This document shows positions 18,559-28,937 of a stretch of DNA of 64,000 nt, one piece after another (position 1 is the first letter of the stretch; each line of letters starts with the position of its first letter). The stretch comes from Mameliella sp. CS4 (GTDB lineage: Bacteria > Pseudomonadota > Alphaproteobacteria > Rhodobacterales > Rhodobacteraceae), in NCBI RefSeq assembly GCF_019392335.1, contig NZ_JAHXRQ010000002.1, positions 369,374 to 433,373 of the forward strand, read 5' to 3'. Both the position numbers and the translations under genes were made by a program. The notes below the pieces were generated by a model. That model saw nothing but the letters and a program-made list of their open reading frames with translations, had not been told where the DNA came from and did not search any database.

Positions 18559-19539
18559 TCAGGCCGGGCCAAAGCTCGTTTCATAGAAGCGCAGCCAGTT
18601 GCCGCCTAGGATGCCCTCGGTCTCGGCCCGGGAAAAGCCGATCTCGCGCAGCCCGTCGCGGATGTTGTCCCAGTCGCGGTTGTCCTGAAACCAGTCCGGC
18701 ATGGGCGGGAACCCGGGGGCAGTGGCAGAGCCTTCGCCATAGTCCACGTCCTTGGTCCAGCGGCCAACGCGCATCCATTGGACCACGCTGTCCGGCTGAT
18801 CCTGACACAGATCGCTGCCCATCCCGAGGTTTTCCGCCCCGTAGCGGTCGGCGGCCTCTGCCACCATCTCGCAGAACCCGGTGAGGGAACAGTTCGTACC
18901 GCCCGCCAGGTGATGAGGGTAGAGTGAAAACCCCAGCATCCCGCCGGAATTGGTCAGCGCGCGCAGCACCTCGTCAGACTTGTTGCGCAGGGCGGGATGC
19001 CACCAGCCGGGATTGGCGTGGGTGATGGCGATGGGGCGGGTGGAATGGTCGATCGCCTCCAGAGTCGAGCGTTCGGCGGAATGGCTCATGTCGATGACCA
19101 GGCCGACGCGGTTCATCTCTGCCACTACGGCGCGGCCCATGCGGGTCAGGCCGATATCCTCTTCCTCGTAACAGCCGGTCGCCAGCAGGGACTGGTTGTT
19201 GTAGGTCAGTTGCATGAAGCGCACGCCAAGCTGGTGCACGATCTCGACCAGGCCGATGTCGTCCTCGATGGGCGAGGGGTTCTGAAAGCCGAAGAAGACG
19301 GCGGTGCGGCCTGTCTCCTGCGCGTCGCGCACATGATCGGCAGTGGTGCCGCGCATGATGAGATCGGGAAAGCGTTCGAACCATCGGTTCCAGCGTTCCA
19401 GGTTCAGCACCATCTCGCGGAACGTCTCGTGGTAGGCGATGGTCACATGGATCGCGTCCACCCCGCCCGCGCGAAGCTGGCGAAAGACCTTTTCCGAGAA
19501 GCTGCAATACTGAAGGTTGTCGATGAGAGGCGCTGTCAT
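18559..19539 (-). CDS. Membrane dipeptidase-family protein (peptidase M19)
   Basis: 326-residue metal-dependent hydrolase of the renal dipeptidase (M19) fold. Visible blocks are QLTYNNQSLLATGCYE, VGLVIDMSHSAERSTLEAID (with the SH metal region), PIAITHANPGW and LGMGSDLCQ. Start taken at ATG 19539 (MTAPLIDN); the extension beyond is not conserved-looking. There is no signal peptide, so a cytoplasmic enzyme is expected despite the family name. It forms a unit with the downstream zinc alcohol dehydrogenase. Confidence 0.9.
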   Translation of the reverse strand: MTAPLIDNLQYCSFSEKVFRQLRAGGVDAIHVTIAYHETFREMVLNLERWNRWFERFPDLIMRGTTADHVRDAQETGRTAVFFGFQNPSPIEDDIGLVEIVHQLGVRFMQLTYNNQSLLATGCYEEEDIGLTRMGRAVVAEMNRVGLVIDMSHSAERSTLEAIDHSTRPIAITHANPGWWHPALRNKSDEVLRALTNSGGMLGFSLYPHHLAGGTNCSLTGFCEMVAEAADRYGAENLGMGSDLCQDQPDSVVQWMRVGRWTKDVDYGEGSATAPGFPPMPDWFQDNRDWDNIRDGLREIGFSRAETEGILGGNWLRFYETSFGPA

Positions 19540-19746
19540 GATGGCGACGCTAGCCGTGACCGCTGTGCCACGCAATGCCGTCTGCAATTGGAGATGCGTT
19601 GGGAACAGGGCATTTGACCTCGCGCCGATGCAATCCCCGACTTGCAGGGACGGGCGAGCCTGAGTGACCCTGCGGTGGTGCGACAACGGCAAGGGCGAAC
19701 GGACAAGATGCAAATGGTGGTGCGGACTGGCCACGAGACGCCGACG

Positions 19747-20651
19747 ATGCCGACAGATGTCGTGGCAAGCGAACGGGTCAGGCCCTTGCCTGAGACCGCC
19801 CCATGTGCCGGTCGCATCCACTGGGCCCCGTTCAAGTCGCTTTGGTGGTTTGCCAATGCCGCCGGCGGGCCGGCCGCTGTTACGCTGTTTCCCTCTTGGG
19901 CGGGTTCGCGGCCTTCCTGTTTCTGACGGTGGTCACGATCTGCGCGGGCCATTCCGTCGGCATGCATCGCCTGCTGATCCATCGCAGTTTCAAGGCGGCC
20001 CGGCCCCTGGAATACCTGCTGGTCTGGCTGGGCATTCTGGTCGGCATGGCCGGTCCCTTTGGCATGATCCGGGCGCACGACATGCGGGATTGGCACCAGC
20101 GGCAGTGGCGCTGCCCGCCGCACCCTTCGCACGGGGCCGGGCCGCTGCGCGACGCCTGGTGGCAATTGCATTGCGGCTATCGGCTGGATCACCCCCCGGT
20201 GTTCGAGATCGAGCCGGAGGTCCTTTCCGACCCCGTCTACCGTTGGATGGAGAGGACGTGGTGGGCACAGCAACTGCCCCTGGCGCTTGTCCTCTATGCA
20301 ATGGGCGGCTGGTCCTGGGTGCTGTGGGGCGTGTCCCTTCGGGTCGTGGTATCGCTGACCGGACATTGGGCCATCGGCCATGCGGCCCACAGGGGCGGAG
20401 AGCAGACCTGGCGGATCGACGGTCTGCCGGTGCAGGGTTACAACCTGCCGGGTTTCGGCGCGCTCACCTTTGGTGAAAACTGGCAGGGGAACCACCATGC
20501 CTTTCCGCATTCGGCGCGGCTGGGCCTTGGTCGTGGACAGGCGGATCCGGGCTTTCGCCTGATCCAGGCACTGGCCCGGCTGGGCCTCGTCCATGACATC
20601 CGGTTGCCCGACAGCGCGCCGCCGCGTCCCGGTCTGCGGCATCTTGGGTGA
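19747..20651 (+). pseudogene. Acyl-CoA/fatty acid desaturase gene with a single-base frameshift
   Basis: Membrane di-iron desaturases introduce double bonds into acyl chains. The histidine boxes are present: GHSVGMHRLLIHRSF, HDMRDWHQRQW and NWQGNHHAFPHSARLG. The N-terminal part (GRIHWAPFKSLWWFANAAGG) is in a different frame that stops at 19924-19926. The main frame takes over as GGFAAFLFLTVVTICAGHS. One base missing from the G-run near 19898-19903 (TTGGGC) would join them as SWGGFAAFLF. The start could be ATG 19747 or ATG 19708. As written, the product lacks its N-terminal region. Confidence 0.8.
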
Positions 20652-20870
20652 CGCGCGGACAGTATTGGGGCTTTCCTTTTTGCGTGGCTCGGTCTAACAG
20701 CGCGGCATGACGCACGCGACCCGAACCCGACGAGCCTGAGCTCACCGTTCCCCGCGCCCCGCATCGGGCGTGCCCACCTGCGTCTTTTCTCCCTTCAAAA
20801 CATGGCCCTTCTTGACTTGGCCCCTCGGCCTTGCCACCAATCGGGCTTCCACACTTTCGAGGACTGCGAC

Positions 20871-22052
20871 ATGATCCCCTCCGTTCTGCCCACCTACAAC
20901 CGCGCGCCCCTGCATTTCGTGAAGGGCGAGGGCTGCTGGCTGACAGAGGAAGACGGGCGCCGATTCCTGGACCTGGGCAGCGGCATCGCCGTCAACGCGC
21001 TGGGCCATGCGCATCCGGACCTGGTCAAGGCACTGACCGACCAGGCCGGCAAGCTCTGGCATGTCTCGAACCTCTACGAGATCCCAAACCAGCAGGCGCT
21101 GGCGGACAAGCTGGTTGAGACCAGCTTTGCCGACACGGTCTTTTTCACCAACTCCGGCACCGAGGCCTGCGAACTGGCGGTCAAGATGGCGCGGAAATAC
21201 TGGTACGAAAAGGGCCAGCCGGAAAAGACCACGATCCTGACCTTCGAGGGCTGTTTCCACGGTCGCTCTTCGGCGGCCATCGCGGCCTCGGGGTCGGAGA
21301 AGATGGTCAAGGGGTTCGGACCGGTGCTGGGCGGGTTCAAGACCCTGCCCTGGGGCGATCACGACGCGCTGCACGCGGCCATCGACGAGACCGTGGGCGC
21401 AATCCTGATCGAGCCGGTGCAGGGCGAGGGCGGCATCCGCGTCCTGCCGGACCAGTGCCTGAAAGGACTGCGCGCGCTTTGCGACGAAAAGGGCGTGCTG
21501 CTGATCCTCGACGAGGTGCAGTGCGGCGTGGGCCGGACCGGACGGCTGTTCGCGCATGAATGGGCAGGGGTGGAGCCTGACATCATGATGGTCGCCAAGG
21601 GCATCGGCGGGGGTTTTCCGCTGGGCGCCGTGCTGGCCAAGGAAGAGGCTGCCTGCGGCATGACGGCCGGTACGCATGGGTCGACCTACGGCGGCAACCC
21701 GCTGGGCTGTGCCGTGGGCAAGGCGGTGCTGGACATCGTGTCCGAGCCGGAATTCCTGGACGGCGTGCGCGCCCGCGCCGGCCTGTTGCGGCAAAAGCTG
21801 GAAGGGCTGGTTGCGGCGCATCCGGATGTTTTCGAAGGCGTGCGTGGCAGCGGTCTGATGCTGGGTCTGAAATGCAAGCTGACGAACCTGGACGTGGTCA
21901 AGGCGGGCTATGACGCCGAGGTTATCACCGTCCCCGCCGCGGACAATATCGTGCGCCTGCTGCCGCCGCTGAACATCACCGAGGACGAGATCGGCGAGGC
22001 GCTGAACCGGCTTGACGCCGCCGCCTCTGCCGTCACCAAGCTCTCTGCCTGA
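20871..22052 (+). CDS. argD: Acetylornithine aminotransferase
   Basis: 393-residue class III PLP-dependent aminotransferase of arginine biosynthesis that makes N-acetylornithine from the semialdehyde. The cofactor blocks are FTNSGTEACELAVKMARKY, ILDEVQCGVGRTG and the Schiff-base lysine in IMMVAKGIGGGFPLGA. Start at ATG 20871 (MIPSVLPTYNRAPL), preceded by GAGGA; an upstream in-frame ATG lacks support. argF follows 72 bases downstream. The same enzyme may serve as succinyldiaminopimelate aminotransferase. Confidence 0.96.
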   Translation: MIPSVLPTYNRAPLHFVKGEGCWLTEEDGRRFLDLGSGIAVNALGHAHPDLVKALTDQAGKLWHVSNLYEIPNQQALADKLVETSFADTVFFTNSGTEACELAVKMARKYWYEKGQPEKTTILTFEGCFHGRSSAAIAASGSEKMVKGFGPVLGGFKTLPWGDHDALHAAIDETVGAILIEPVQGEGGIRVLPDQCLKGLRALCDEKGVLLILDEVQCGVGRTGRLFAHEWAGVEPDIMMVAKGIGGGFPLGAVLAKEEAACGMTAGTHGSTYGGNPLGCAVGKAVLDIVSEPEFLDGVRARAGLLRQKLEGLVAAHPDVFEGVRGSGLMLGLKCKLTNLDVVKAGYDAEVITVPAADNIVRLLPPLNITEDEIGEALNRLDAAASAVTKLSA

Positions 22053-22124
22053 AACAGCCTTCGGGCCGAAAGGACATCGGGGGTGGCGCCCGTCGCGCCC
22101 CCGGATTGCAAGAAGAACAATGAT

Positions 22125-23051
22125 ATGAACCATTTCCTGGATATCCACAAAACCGACAAGGCCGCGTTGCGGTCGATCATCGACCAGGCCAAGTCGATGA
22201 AATCCGCCCGTAATGGCCGGCCGAAGGCCGCGCCCGACGACGACCAGCCGCTTGCGGGCCGCATGGTGGCGCTGATCTTCGAAAAACCCTCGACCCGGAC
22301 GCGCGTGTCCTTCGACGTAGGCGTACGCCAGCTGGGCGGGCAGAGCATGGTGCTGTCCGGCAGCGAAATGCAGCTGGGGCATGGCGAGACCATCGCGGAC
22401 ACCGCCCGTGTGCTGTCGCGCTACGTCGATCTGATCATGATCCGGACCTTTGACGAATCCGTGCTGGAAGAGATGGCGGACTATGCCAGCGTGCCGGTCA
22501 TCAACGGGCTGACCGACCGGACCCATCCCTGCCAGATCATGGCGGACATCCAGACCTTTGAAGAGCACCGTGGCCCGATTGCGGGCAAGAAGGTTGTCTG
22601 GTGCGGTGATGGCAACAACGTCTGCGCCTCCTTCCTGCATGCCGCCGGTCAGTTCGGCTTTGATCTGACCTTTTCCGGCCCTGTGCAGCTGGACCCGGAA
22701 ATGGAGTTTGTCGGCTGGGCGCGCAATGAGGGCGCGACCGTCACCATCGAGCGCGACCCGATGCGCGCGGTCGAGGGCGCCGACCTGATCGTCGCCGATA
22801 CCTGGGTCTCGATGCACGACGCGCAGAGCGCCAAGGAACGGCGCCACAACATGCTGCGTCCCTACCAGGTCAACGCCAAGCTGATAGAAGCGGCCAAGCC
22901 GGACGCGTTGTTCATGCACTGCCTGCCCGCACACCGCGAAGAGGAAGTGACCTCCGAGGTCATGGACGGCCCGCATTCGGTGATCTGGGACGAGGCGGAA
23001 AACCGTCTGCACGCGCAGAAGGCGATCATGCGTTACTGCCTGGGGGCCTGA
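22125..23051 (+). CDS. argF: Ornithine carbamoyltransferase
   Basis: 308-residue cytoplasmic enzyme that makes citrulline from ornithine and carbamoyl phosphate. The carbamoyl-phosphate motif [15 protein letters not shown] lies near residues 49-63. The HPCQ element appears in [12 protein letters not shown], and the ornithine-binding HCLPAHRE is near residue 265. ATG 22125 (MNHFLDI) is preferred over the upstream in-frame ATG at 22083. It is second gene of the argD-argF unit. Confidence 0.97.
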   Translation: MNHFLDIHKTDKAALRSIIDQAKSMKSARNGRPKAAPDDDQPLAGRMVALIFEKPSTRTRVSFDVGVRQLGGQSMVLSGSEMQLGHGETIADTARVLSRYVDLIMIRTFDESVLEEMADYASVPVINGLTDRTHPCQIMADIQTFEEHRGPIAGKKVVWCGDGNNVCASFLHAAGQFGFDLTFSGPVQLDPEMEFVGWARNEGATVTIERDPMRAVEGADLIVADTWVSMHDAQSAKERRHNMLRPYQVNAKLIEAAKPDALFMHCLPAHREEEVTSEVMDGPHSVIWDEAENRLHAQKAIMRYCLGA

Positions 23052-23119
23052 GGCGCGCCGTCAGGCGCCCCGACTGCCGCGCTGGCGCGCGTCAGCGGCC
23101 CACCCGCCAGCCACGCCTC

Positions 23120-25579
23120 TCATGTGCCGCGCGGTTTCGCCCGCAGCGTCGGATCGGCCACGGTCGGGTCCTCGGGCCAGGGATGCCTGGGGTAGCGCGC
23201 GCGCATGTCCTTGCGGACATCGGCGTAGGAGCCGGACCAGAAACCGGGCAGGTCCATCGTGGTCTGCACCGGGCGCTGAGCCGGCGACAAAAGCGTGATC
23301 CGCAGCGGGGTACGGCCCACCATCGGATGTGTTGTCTGGCCAAAGAGTTCCTGCAGGCGCAACTGGATTTCCGGATGTTCGCCGGAATAATCGATGGGCA
23401 CCTTGCGCCCCAGCGGCGTGGTGAAATGCGCAGGTATGGCGGCGTCCAACGCCTGGGTCTGGGTCCAGTCCAGCTGCGCGCGCAGCGCCGGCAACAGGTC
23501 GAAGCGTTTCCAGTCGGCGGCGGTACGGACGCCCGCCAGGTAGGGCAGGAACCAGTCTTCGAGCGTTTCCATCAGGGCCTCGGGCGACATGTCGGGCAGG
23601 TCCTGCCCGGCGTCGCGCGCCAGCGCCACGCGCGCGGTGAAGCGTCGCGCGGCCTCCGACATGGGGATCCCGAGGTCGCGCACGCCGTCCAGCATGGCGT
23701 GCGCCACGACCTCGTCCGGGGCGTCTTTCCAGATGCGGTCATCCAGGGCGATGGCGCCCAGGCGTTCCTGCTGTCGGGCGATGACGCGGCGGTCGCGTTT
23801 GGACCATTCGCAGAGATCCTGCCATGCGATCCGGTCGGCAAAGAGTGCGCGAACCTCTGACAGCGAGATGGCGATGGCCTGTCGGATGCGCGCCTCGCGC
23901 GGGTTGCCATCGGTATCCGTGACGACGATCAGGCGTTCGCCCGCCAGCGGGTCGTGATCTTCCATGACCGCGCCCTTGCCACCGGAGAGCTGAAAACGGG
24001 CTGCCTCGCCCTTGCGGCGCAGCCCGATGCGATCCGGGTAGGCCAGAGCCGCCAGTTCCGCGTCGTTGAAATCCTGATATTTTCCAGTGGGTTTCTGACG
24101 GGTCCTGATGCTCTGCGAGAGGCGTTTTGCCTCTGTTCGGATGCGTTCCAGGGCGCCACGGTTGATCTGTTCGGGTCTTCGGTCCGAAAATCCGCGCGGA
24201 TCGCGCAGCGCATCCAGGCGCAGGGCGAGGTCTGTGGATGCTCCTATGAGCGGATCGCGATCGGACAAGAGTGCAGCCAGATTTGCGGCTTTTGGGCCGC
24301 CCAGATTCATCATATGGGCAAGCCGGGGGTGCAGCGGCAATGTGGATAAGTTCCTGCCGTGCGCGGTGATCCGGTTTTCATCGTCCAGCGCGCCCAGGAA
24401 TCTGAGCAGGGATTGCGCCTCGGCGAAGGCGCCGTCGGGTGGCGGCGTCAGAAATGGCATTTCCGTGGGTTCGGCGCCCCAGAGCGCGATTTCCAGCGCC
24501 AGCCCTGCCAGGTCGGCGGCTTCGATTTCTGCAGGAGGATAAGGGCTTAGCCCACCTTCCTCACCCCTCGTCCACAGCCGGTAGGCTATCCCGGGTGCGA
24601 CACGGCCCGCGCGACCGGCACGCTGGGTCGCCTCGGCGCGGGTAACGCGTTCGGTGACCAGCCGGGACATACCCGAGCCGGGGTCGAACCGCGCCCGGCG
24701 GGCCTTGCCGCCGTCCACGACCACGCGGATATCCTCGATCGTCAGCGAGGTTTCGGCAATCGAAGTCGCCAGAACGAGCTTGCGTCCGGACGTTTCGGGG
24801 CGGATGGCGGCCCGCTGTGCGGCGAGGTCCATCGCGCCGAAGAGCGGGCGCAGATGCGTGTCCTTGGGAAGGCGCGGTTTCAGCAACGCCTCGGTGCGAC
24901 GGATTTCCCCCTCGCCGGGCAGGAAGGCCAGGATGCCGCCCTCGGTCTCGCCATGGGCCTGCAGGATCAGGTCGGCCATTGCCTGGTCGAATCTCTGTCG
25001 CTTGGGCAGGGGCTGCGGCAGCCAGCGGGTGTCGACCGGATGGCTGCGGCCTTCGGAAGTCACGACAGGAGCCTGCATGAGGTCGGCTACGGGGTGCGCA
25101 TCCAGCGTGGCGGACATGGCCAGCAGGATCAGGTCATCGCGCAGCGCGCCCGCGATTTCCAGGCAAAGCGCCAGTCCCAGGTCGGCGTTCAGGGACCGCT
25201 CGTGGAATTCGTCGAACAGTACGGCGCCAATGCCGGTCAATTCCGGGTCGGACTGGATCATGCGGGTGAGGATGCCTTCGGTGACAACCTCGATCCGGGT
25301 GGATTTCGAGGCCTTCGACTCGCCCCGGATGCGGTAGCCGACGGTCTGGCCCGGCTCTTCGCCCAGCTGCTCCGCCAGCCGTTGCGCGGCGGCGCGCGCG
25401 GCAAGGCGGCGGGGTTCCAGCATGACGATCTTGCCGGACGTCAAATTGGCGTCGAGCATCGCCAGCGGCACGCGCGTCGTCTTGCCCGCCCCCGGGGGGG
25501 CTTGCAGCACCGCGCGGGAGTGGTCACGCAGGGCAGAGATGAGCCCGGGCAGGGCCTCGTCGATGGGCAGTCTGGTCAT
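23120..25579 (-). CDS. hrpB: ATP-dependent helicase HrpB
   Basis: 819-residue DEAH-box helicase. Walker A is [19 protein letters not shown] (about 25-43), and the DEAH-box equivalent is LFDEFHERS, giving DEFH. Motif III-like [10 protein letters not shown], motif [21 protein letters not shown] and motif [12 protein letters not shown] follow in order. The C-terminal HrpB_C region includes [20 protein letters not shown]. Length is normal. The start is the ATG at 25579; the frame continues upstream without helicase similarity, across the divergent meaB gene. RNA substrate unknown. Confidence 0.95.
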   Translation of the reverse strand: MTRLPIDEALPGLISALRDHSRAVLQAPPGAGKTTRVPLAMLDANLTSGKIVMLEPRRLAARAAAQRLAEQLGEEPGQTVGYRIRGESKASKSTRIEVVTEGILTRMIQSDPELTGIGAVLFDEFHERSLNADLGLALCLEIAGALRDDLILLAMSATLDAHPVADLMQAPVVTSEGRSHPVDTRWLPQPLPKRQRFDQAMADLILQAHGETEGGILAFLPGEGEIRRTEALLKPRLPKDTHLRPLFGAMDLAAQRAAIRPETSGRKLVLATSIAETSLTIEDIRVVVDGGKARRARFDPGSGMSRLVTERVTRAEATQRAGRAGRVAPGIAYRLWTRGEEGGLSPYPPAEIEAADLAGLALEIALWGAEPTEMPFLTPPPDGAFAEAQSLLRFLGALDDENRITAHGRNLSTLPLHPRLAHMMNLGGPKAANLAALLSDRDPLIGASTDLALRLDALRDPRGFSDRRPEQINRGALERIRTEAKRLSQSIRTRQKPTGKYQDFNDAELAALAYPDRIGLRRKGEAARFQLSGGKGAVMEDHDPLAGERLIVVTDTDGNPREARIRQAIAISLSEVRALFADRIAWQDLCEWSKRDRRVIARQQERLGAIALDDRIWKDAPDEVVAHAMLDGVRDLGIPMSEAARRFTARVALARDAGQDLPDMSPEALMETLEDWFLPYLAGVRTAADWKRFDLLPALRAQLDWTQTQALDAAIPAHFTTPLGRKVPIDYSGEHPEIQLRLQELFGQTTHPMVGRTPLRITLLSPAQRPVQTTMDLPGFWSGSYADVRKDMRARYPRHPWPEDPTVADPTLRAKPRGT

Positions 25580-25690
25580 GGGCCGCGTTATGGGCGAGCG
25601 CGGGGCGCTTGGAAAGTGGGCGGCGTGCCAGAGGCCCAAGAGCGACGTTGCGGCTCTGGACTTTTCCACGCGGGCGCGGGAAATGGGCAC

Positions 25691-26671
25691 ATGGATATCG
25701 AGGATCTCAAGACCCGCATCCTGGCGGGCGAACGGCGGGCGCTGGCGCGCGCCATCACGCTGGTGGAAAGCGGGCGGCCGGATCACCGTGCGCAGGCCCT
25801 TGCGCTGCTTGAGGCGCTGAAGGGACATGATCGCGAGGCGCTGCGCGTCGGCCTGTCGGGCACGCCCGGTGTTGGCAAGTCCACCTTTATCGAGGCTTTT
25901 GGCATGATGCTGACGGCGCAGGGGCTCAAGGTCGCCGTGCTGGCCGTTGATCCCAGTTCCGCGCGCTCTGGCGGCTCGATCCTGGGGGACAAGACCAGGA
26001 TGGAGCGCTTGAGTCGGGACAAGAACGCCTTTATCCGGCCCTCTCCTTCGCAGTCGCAACTGGGCGGTGTTGCCCGGCGCACGCGTGAGGCGATCGATCT
26101 CTGCGAGGCGGCTGGATTCGACGTGGTGCTGATCGAGACCGTGGGTGTCGGCCAGTCCGAGACCATGGTGGCGGAGATGTCCGACCTTTTCCTGCTGCTG
26201 CTGGCGCCCGCCGGTGGCGACGAGTTGCAGGGGGTCAAGCGCGGTATCATGGAGATGGCCGACATCCTGCTGGTCAACAAGGCCGATGGCGATCTCAAGA
26301 CAACTGCCGTGCGGACATGTGCGGACTACGCCGGTGCGCTGCGCCTGTTGCGCAAGCGTCCGCAGGATCCCGAGGGCTTTCCAAAGGCGATGACTGTCTC
26401 GGCGCTGGAGGATTCGGGCCTTGAGACTGCCTGGGAAGAGATGCAGTCCCTCGCCGAATGGCGGCGTGAGACGGGGCATTTTGCAGGCCGTCGCGCCGAA
26501 CAGGCGCGATTCTGGTTCGAGGCCGAAGTGCGAGAGCGCCTGTTGGCCCGGCTGAAGCGGGAGCCGGTCAAGGGCGCGATGGAGGCGCTTGCGCGCGAGG
26601 TCGAGGCAGGCGGACAGACGCCCTCGGCCGCTGCAGAAGAGCTGTTGCGCGACTACCTGCAGATGGGATGA
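25691..26671 (+). CDS. meaB: MeaB/ArgK-type GTPase, methylmalonyl-CoA mutase chaperone
   Basis: 326-residue G3E-family P-loop GTPase that protects and reloads B12-dependent methylmalonyl-CoA mutase (or a related mutase). Walker A is [18 protein letters not shown] (about 56-73). Further blocks are [32 protein letters not shown] (DxxG-like) and LLVNKADGD (NKAD guanine specificity). No mutase gene is in this window, so the partner must be elsewhere. It lies divergent from hrpB. Confidence 0.93.
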   Translation: MDIEDLKTRILAGERRALARAITLVESGRPDHRAQALALLEALKGHDREALRVGLSGTPGVGKSTFIEAFGMMLTAQGLKVAVLAVDPSSARSGGSILGDKTRMERLSRDKNAFIRPSPSQSQLGGVARRTREAIDLCEAAGFDVVLIETVGVGQSETMVAEMSDLFLLLLAPAGGDELQGVKRGIMEMADILLVNKADGDLKTTAVRTCADYAGALRLLRKRPQDPEGFPKAMTVSALEDSGLETAWEEMQSLAEWRRETGHFAGRRAEQARFWFEAEVRERLLARLKREPVKGAMEALAREVEAGGQTPSAAAEELLRDYLQMG

Positions 26672-26702
26672 GGCCAGGAGACGAAAGGCGTAGAACAGGG
26701 AC

Positions 26703-26731
26703 TTGACGAAGCCCGCGCATCTGCATATGCA
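26703..26731 (+). promoter_or_regulatory. Predicted sigma-70-type promoter for rpmB
   Basis: TTGACG (26703-26708), a 17-base spacer and TATGCA (26726-26731) match the housekeeping consensus well for an alphaproteobacterium. It would leave a leader of about 145 bases before rpmB. Confidence 0.6.
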
Positions 26732-26884
26732 CCGTCAGACCAGATTCCGGGCGCCCCCCGAATAACCAAAACGGGCGGCGCCCTTTGATATTGGCAGGGT
26801 CCTCGGTTCGGTTGAACCGGGGTATGCTGCAAGGATGAGACCGGCGGGGCAGAGGCCTTGCCACCAGTGGATGAGGACGAAGCG

Positions 26885-27172
26885 ATGTCGCGTGTCTGCG
26901 AACTGACCGGCAAGGGCCCGATGGTGGGCAACAATGTGAGCCACGCCAACAACAAGACCAAACGGCGTTATCTCCCGAACCTGAACGACGTGACCCTGCA
27001 GTCCGAGACGCTGGGCCGCGGGATCAAGCTGCGCATCACCGCGCATGCGCTGCGTTCGGTCGACCACCGTGGCGGCCTGGACAAATTCCTGGCCAAAGCG
27101 AAAGACGTCGAGCTTTCGGATCGCGCCCTGAAGGTCAAGAAAGAGATCATGAAGGCACAGGCAGAGGCCTGA
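26885..27172 (+). CDS. rpmB: 50S ribosomal protein L28
   Basis: 95-residue structural protein of the large ribosomal subunit. [20 protein letters not shown] and [11 protein letters not shown] are diagnostic. The start at 26885 is preceded by a GAGGACGAAGCG stretch; a short in-frame extension is ignored. It is monocistronic with its own promoter and terminator. Confidence 0.97.
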   Translation: MSRVCELTGKGPMVGNNVSHANNKTKRRYLPNLNDVTLQSETLGRGIKLRITAHALRSVDHRGGLDKFLAKAKDVELSDRALKVKKEIMKAQAEA

Positions 27173-27196
27173 AGCTTTCCTGAGGGACAGTGAAGA

Positions 27197-27234
27197 CAGC
27201 CCCGTGGCTCAGGCCACGGGGCTGTTTCCTTTTG
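27197..27234 (+). terminator. Rho-independent terminator of rpmB
   Basis: Perfect 12-bp stem (27197-27208 with 27213-27224) with a TCAG loop, followed by the T-rich TTTCCTTTT. Confidence 0.92.
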
Positions 27235-27277
27235 TCGCTTTGGAGTGCCTGTTCAAGGTGGCTATATCACCGGAACG

Positions 27278-27625
27278 ATGCAGAAACTCCGTCCCTTCAT
27301 AGGCGTCTTGCTGGCGATGACCCTGGCCCTCACGGGCCTGTCGGCAGCCTATGCGCGCGGGCAGGCGGACCCGGCGGGGAGCATCGTGATCTGTCGCGGT
27401 CTGACCGTCGTGACGGTTCTCGTGGACGCGGACGGTCAACCGGTCGAGCCTCCGCATATCTGCCCGGATGCGGCAACGGTGCTGTTCGTCGAGACCGGTG
27501 CCACCACGTTGCCGCCTGCCGTTGCGCTGACCTGGCGCAGGATCGACTGGAGCGAGCCGGAAGCGATTCTATCCAGCCGGGCGAAGACCCAGGCGCGGGC
27601 ACGGGGACCTCCGTCCTTTCTCTGA
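27278..27625 (+). CDS. Small exported DUF2946-like protein upstream of a copper chaperone
   Basis: Predicted 115-residue protein. The N-terminus (MQKLRPFIGVLLAMTLALTGLS, not quoted further) is a signal peptide or anchor. The mature part has two cysteines, one in ICRGL and one in HICPD, a sparse CxxC-free arrangement resembling the DUF2946 group often found near copper genes; this is tentative. It is followed 43 bases later by the PCu(A)C gene, so joint expression and a metal-related role are inferred. Confidence 0.65.
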   Translation: MQKLRPFIGVLLAMTLALTGLSAAYARGQADPAGSIVICRGLTVVTVLVDADGQPVEPPHICPDAATVLFVETGATTLPPAVALTWRRIDWSEPEAILSSRAKTQARARGPPSFL

Positions 27626-27668
27626 CAGACAGATCACATCACTGACAGAGATTCCCGAGGATATGGAA

Positions 27669-28160
27669 ATGACCCTGAAAACCCTCTTTGCCGGCGCCTG
27701 CGCGCTGGCCCTTGCCACGCCCGCTTTTGCCGATATCGTCATCCAGGACCCTTACGCCCGCAGCTCTGGCCCGCTGGCCAAGGCCGGTGCCGCCTTCATG
27801 ATGATCGAAAACACCGGCGCGGAAGATGACCGGCTGGTTGCTGCCAAGTCCGACATCGCCGTGCGGGTCGAATTGCACACGCACAAGGACATGGGCGAAG
27901 GCGTGATGCGCATGATGAAGGTCGAGGAAGGCTTTCCCGTGCCCGCCGGTGGCGCGCATATGCTGCAACGTGGCGGCGATCACGTCATGTTCATGGGGCT
28001 GAAAGGCCCGATGGAACAGGGCAAGACCGTCACCGTGACCCTGACCTTTGAAAAGGCCGGCGACATGGTTGTCGAAATCCCCGTCGACCTTGAACGGCAG
28101 CCGATGCAAGGGATGAGCCCAGGAATGGGCCATGGCGCCGGAATGGGCGCCAGCAACTGA
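27669..28160 (+). CDS. Periplasmic copper chaperone PCu(A)C
   Basis: 163-residue exported protein that delivers Cu(I) to the CuA site of cytochrome c oxidase. The signal peptide ends LATPAFA-D. The Cu(I) motif H-(M)x10-M-x21-HxM-like pattern is visible: ELHTHKDMGEGVMRMMKVEE followed by GGAHMLQRGGDHVMFMG. The C-terminus is Met/His/Gly-rich (GMSPGMGHGAGMGA), which may add metal sites. GAGGAT lies 7 bases before ATG 27669, which favours it over ATG 27663. A paired DUF2946-like gene precedes it. Confidence 0.92.
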   Translation: MTLKTLFAGACALALATPAFADIVIQDPYARSSGPLAKAGAAFMMIENTGAEDDRLVAAKSDIAVRVELHTHKDMGEGVMRMMKVEEGFPVPAGGAHMLQRGGDHVMFMGLKGPMEQGKTVTVTLTFEKAGDMVVEIPVDLERQPMQGMSPGMGHGAGMGASN

Positions 28161-28171
28161 ACATGTGACCG

Positions 28172-28193
28172 GGGCAGGCCTGTGGGCCTGCCC
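28172..28193. terminator. Hairpin between convergent PCu(A)C and sirtuin genes
   Basis: GGGCAGGCC (28172-28180) and GGCCTGCCC (28185-28193) pair around a TGTG loop. There is no U-tract on either side. Its place between convergent genes suggests a bidirectional transcription stop. Confidence 0.5.
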
Positions 28194-28891
28194 TACACCT
28201 GACGGGCCAGCAGACTATCCACCCAAGGTGGCACGACCTCTGTCGCCTTGCCCATGTGGTGCCGTGTAAAGGCCCGTGACACCTCTGTCCGTTCCAGGTT
28301 CAGTTCCACGGTCTCCGCTCCGGCGAGGGCTGCTTCGACGACGAAACCTGCCGCCGGATAGACTTGGCCAGAGGTGCCGATCGCGGCGAAAATCGCGCAG
28401 CCCTGCAGGTGTTCTGCTATCTCGTCCATGTGATAGGGGATCTCGCCGAACCAGACCACGTCCGGCCGCGTTGCGGGCGCGGCGCAGGCAGGGCAGGGGT
28501 CCTTGGGCTGCATCATTTCGGGTGCGGTCCAGCGATGTCCACAGGCGGCGCAGAGCGCCCCGGCCAGGGTGCCGTGCATGTGGATCGCTTCGCCTCCCGC
28601 GCTTTCGTGCAGCCCATCCACGTTCTGTGTGACCAGCACCACCTCGCCGGGCCAATACTGTTGCAGGCGGGCCAGTGCCTCGTGGGCGGCATTGGGGGTG
28701 GCGCTGGCGGAGTGTTGGCGACGGGCGTTGTAGAATTCGTGGACTAGGGCGGGGTTGCGGGCAAACCCCTCGGGTGTGGCCACGTCCTCGATCCGGTGCC
28801 TTGCCCAGAGTCCGTCTTCGTCGCGGAAGGTACCCAGCCCGCTTTCCGCCGACAGCCCGGCGCCGGTCAGGATGACGATCTTGCCGGTCAT
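28193..28891 (-). CDS. cobB: NAD-dependent protein deacylase (sirtuin)
   Basis: 232-residue sirtuin that removes acyl groups from lysines using NAD. ILTGAGLSAESGLGTFRD is the NAD site, TQNVDGLHESAG the NxD block and IHMHGTLAGALC contains the catalytic His. Four zinc cysteines occur in CAACGH and CPAC. The Tyr/Arg pair of bacterial desuccinylases may be present in EFYNARRQ. Start ATG 28891 preferred to the GTG/ATG-extended form. Confidence 0.95.
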   Translation of the reverse strand: MTGKIVILTGAGLSAESGLGTFRDEDGLWARHRIEDVATPEGFARNPALVHEFYNARRQHSASATPNAAHEALARLQQYWPGEVVLVTQNVDGLHESAGGEAIHMHGTLAGALCAACGHRWTAPEMMQPKDPCPACAAPATRPDVVWFGEIPYHMDEIAEHLQGCAIFAAIGTSGQVYPAAGFVVEAALAGAETVELNLERTEVSRAFTRHHMGKATEVVPPWVDSLLARQV

Positions 28892-28937
28892 GTTCTCAGT
28901 CCTTGCCCTGTTTCCCACGGCTCGCTAGGACCGTGAC

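Noticed and set aside
20742..23012. Minus-strand open frame of 756 codons opposite argD-argF
   Set aside because: Shadow of two certain genes; amino acid composition is unnatural.
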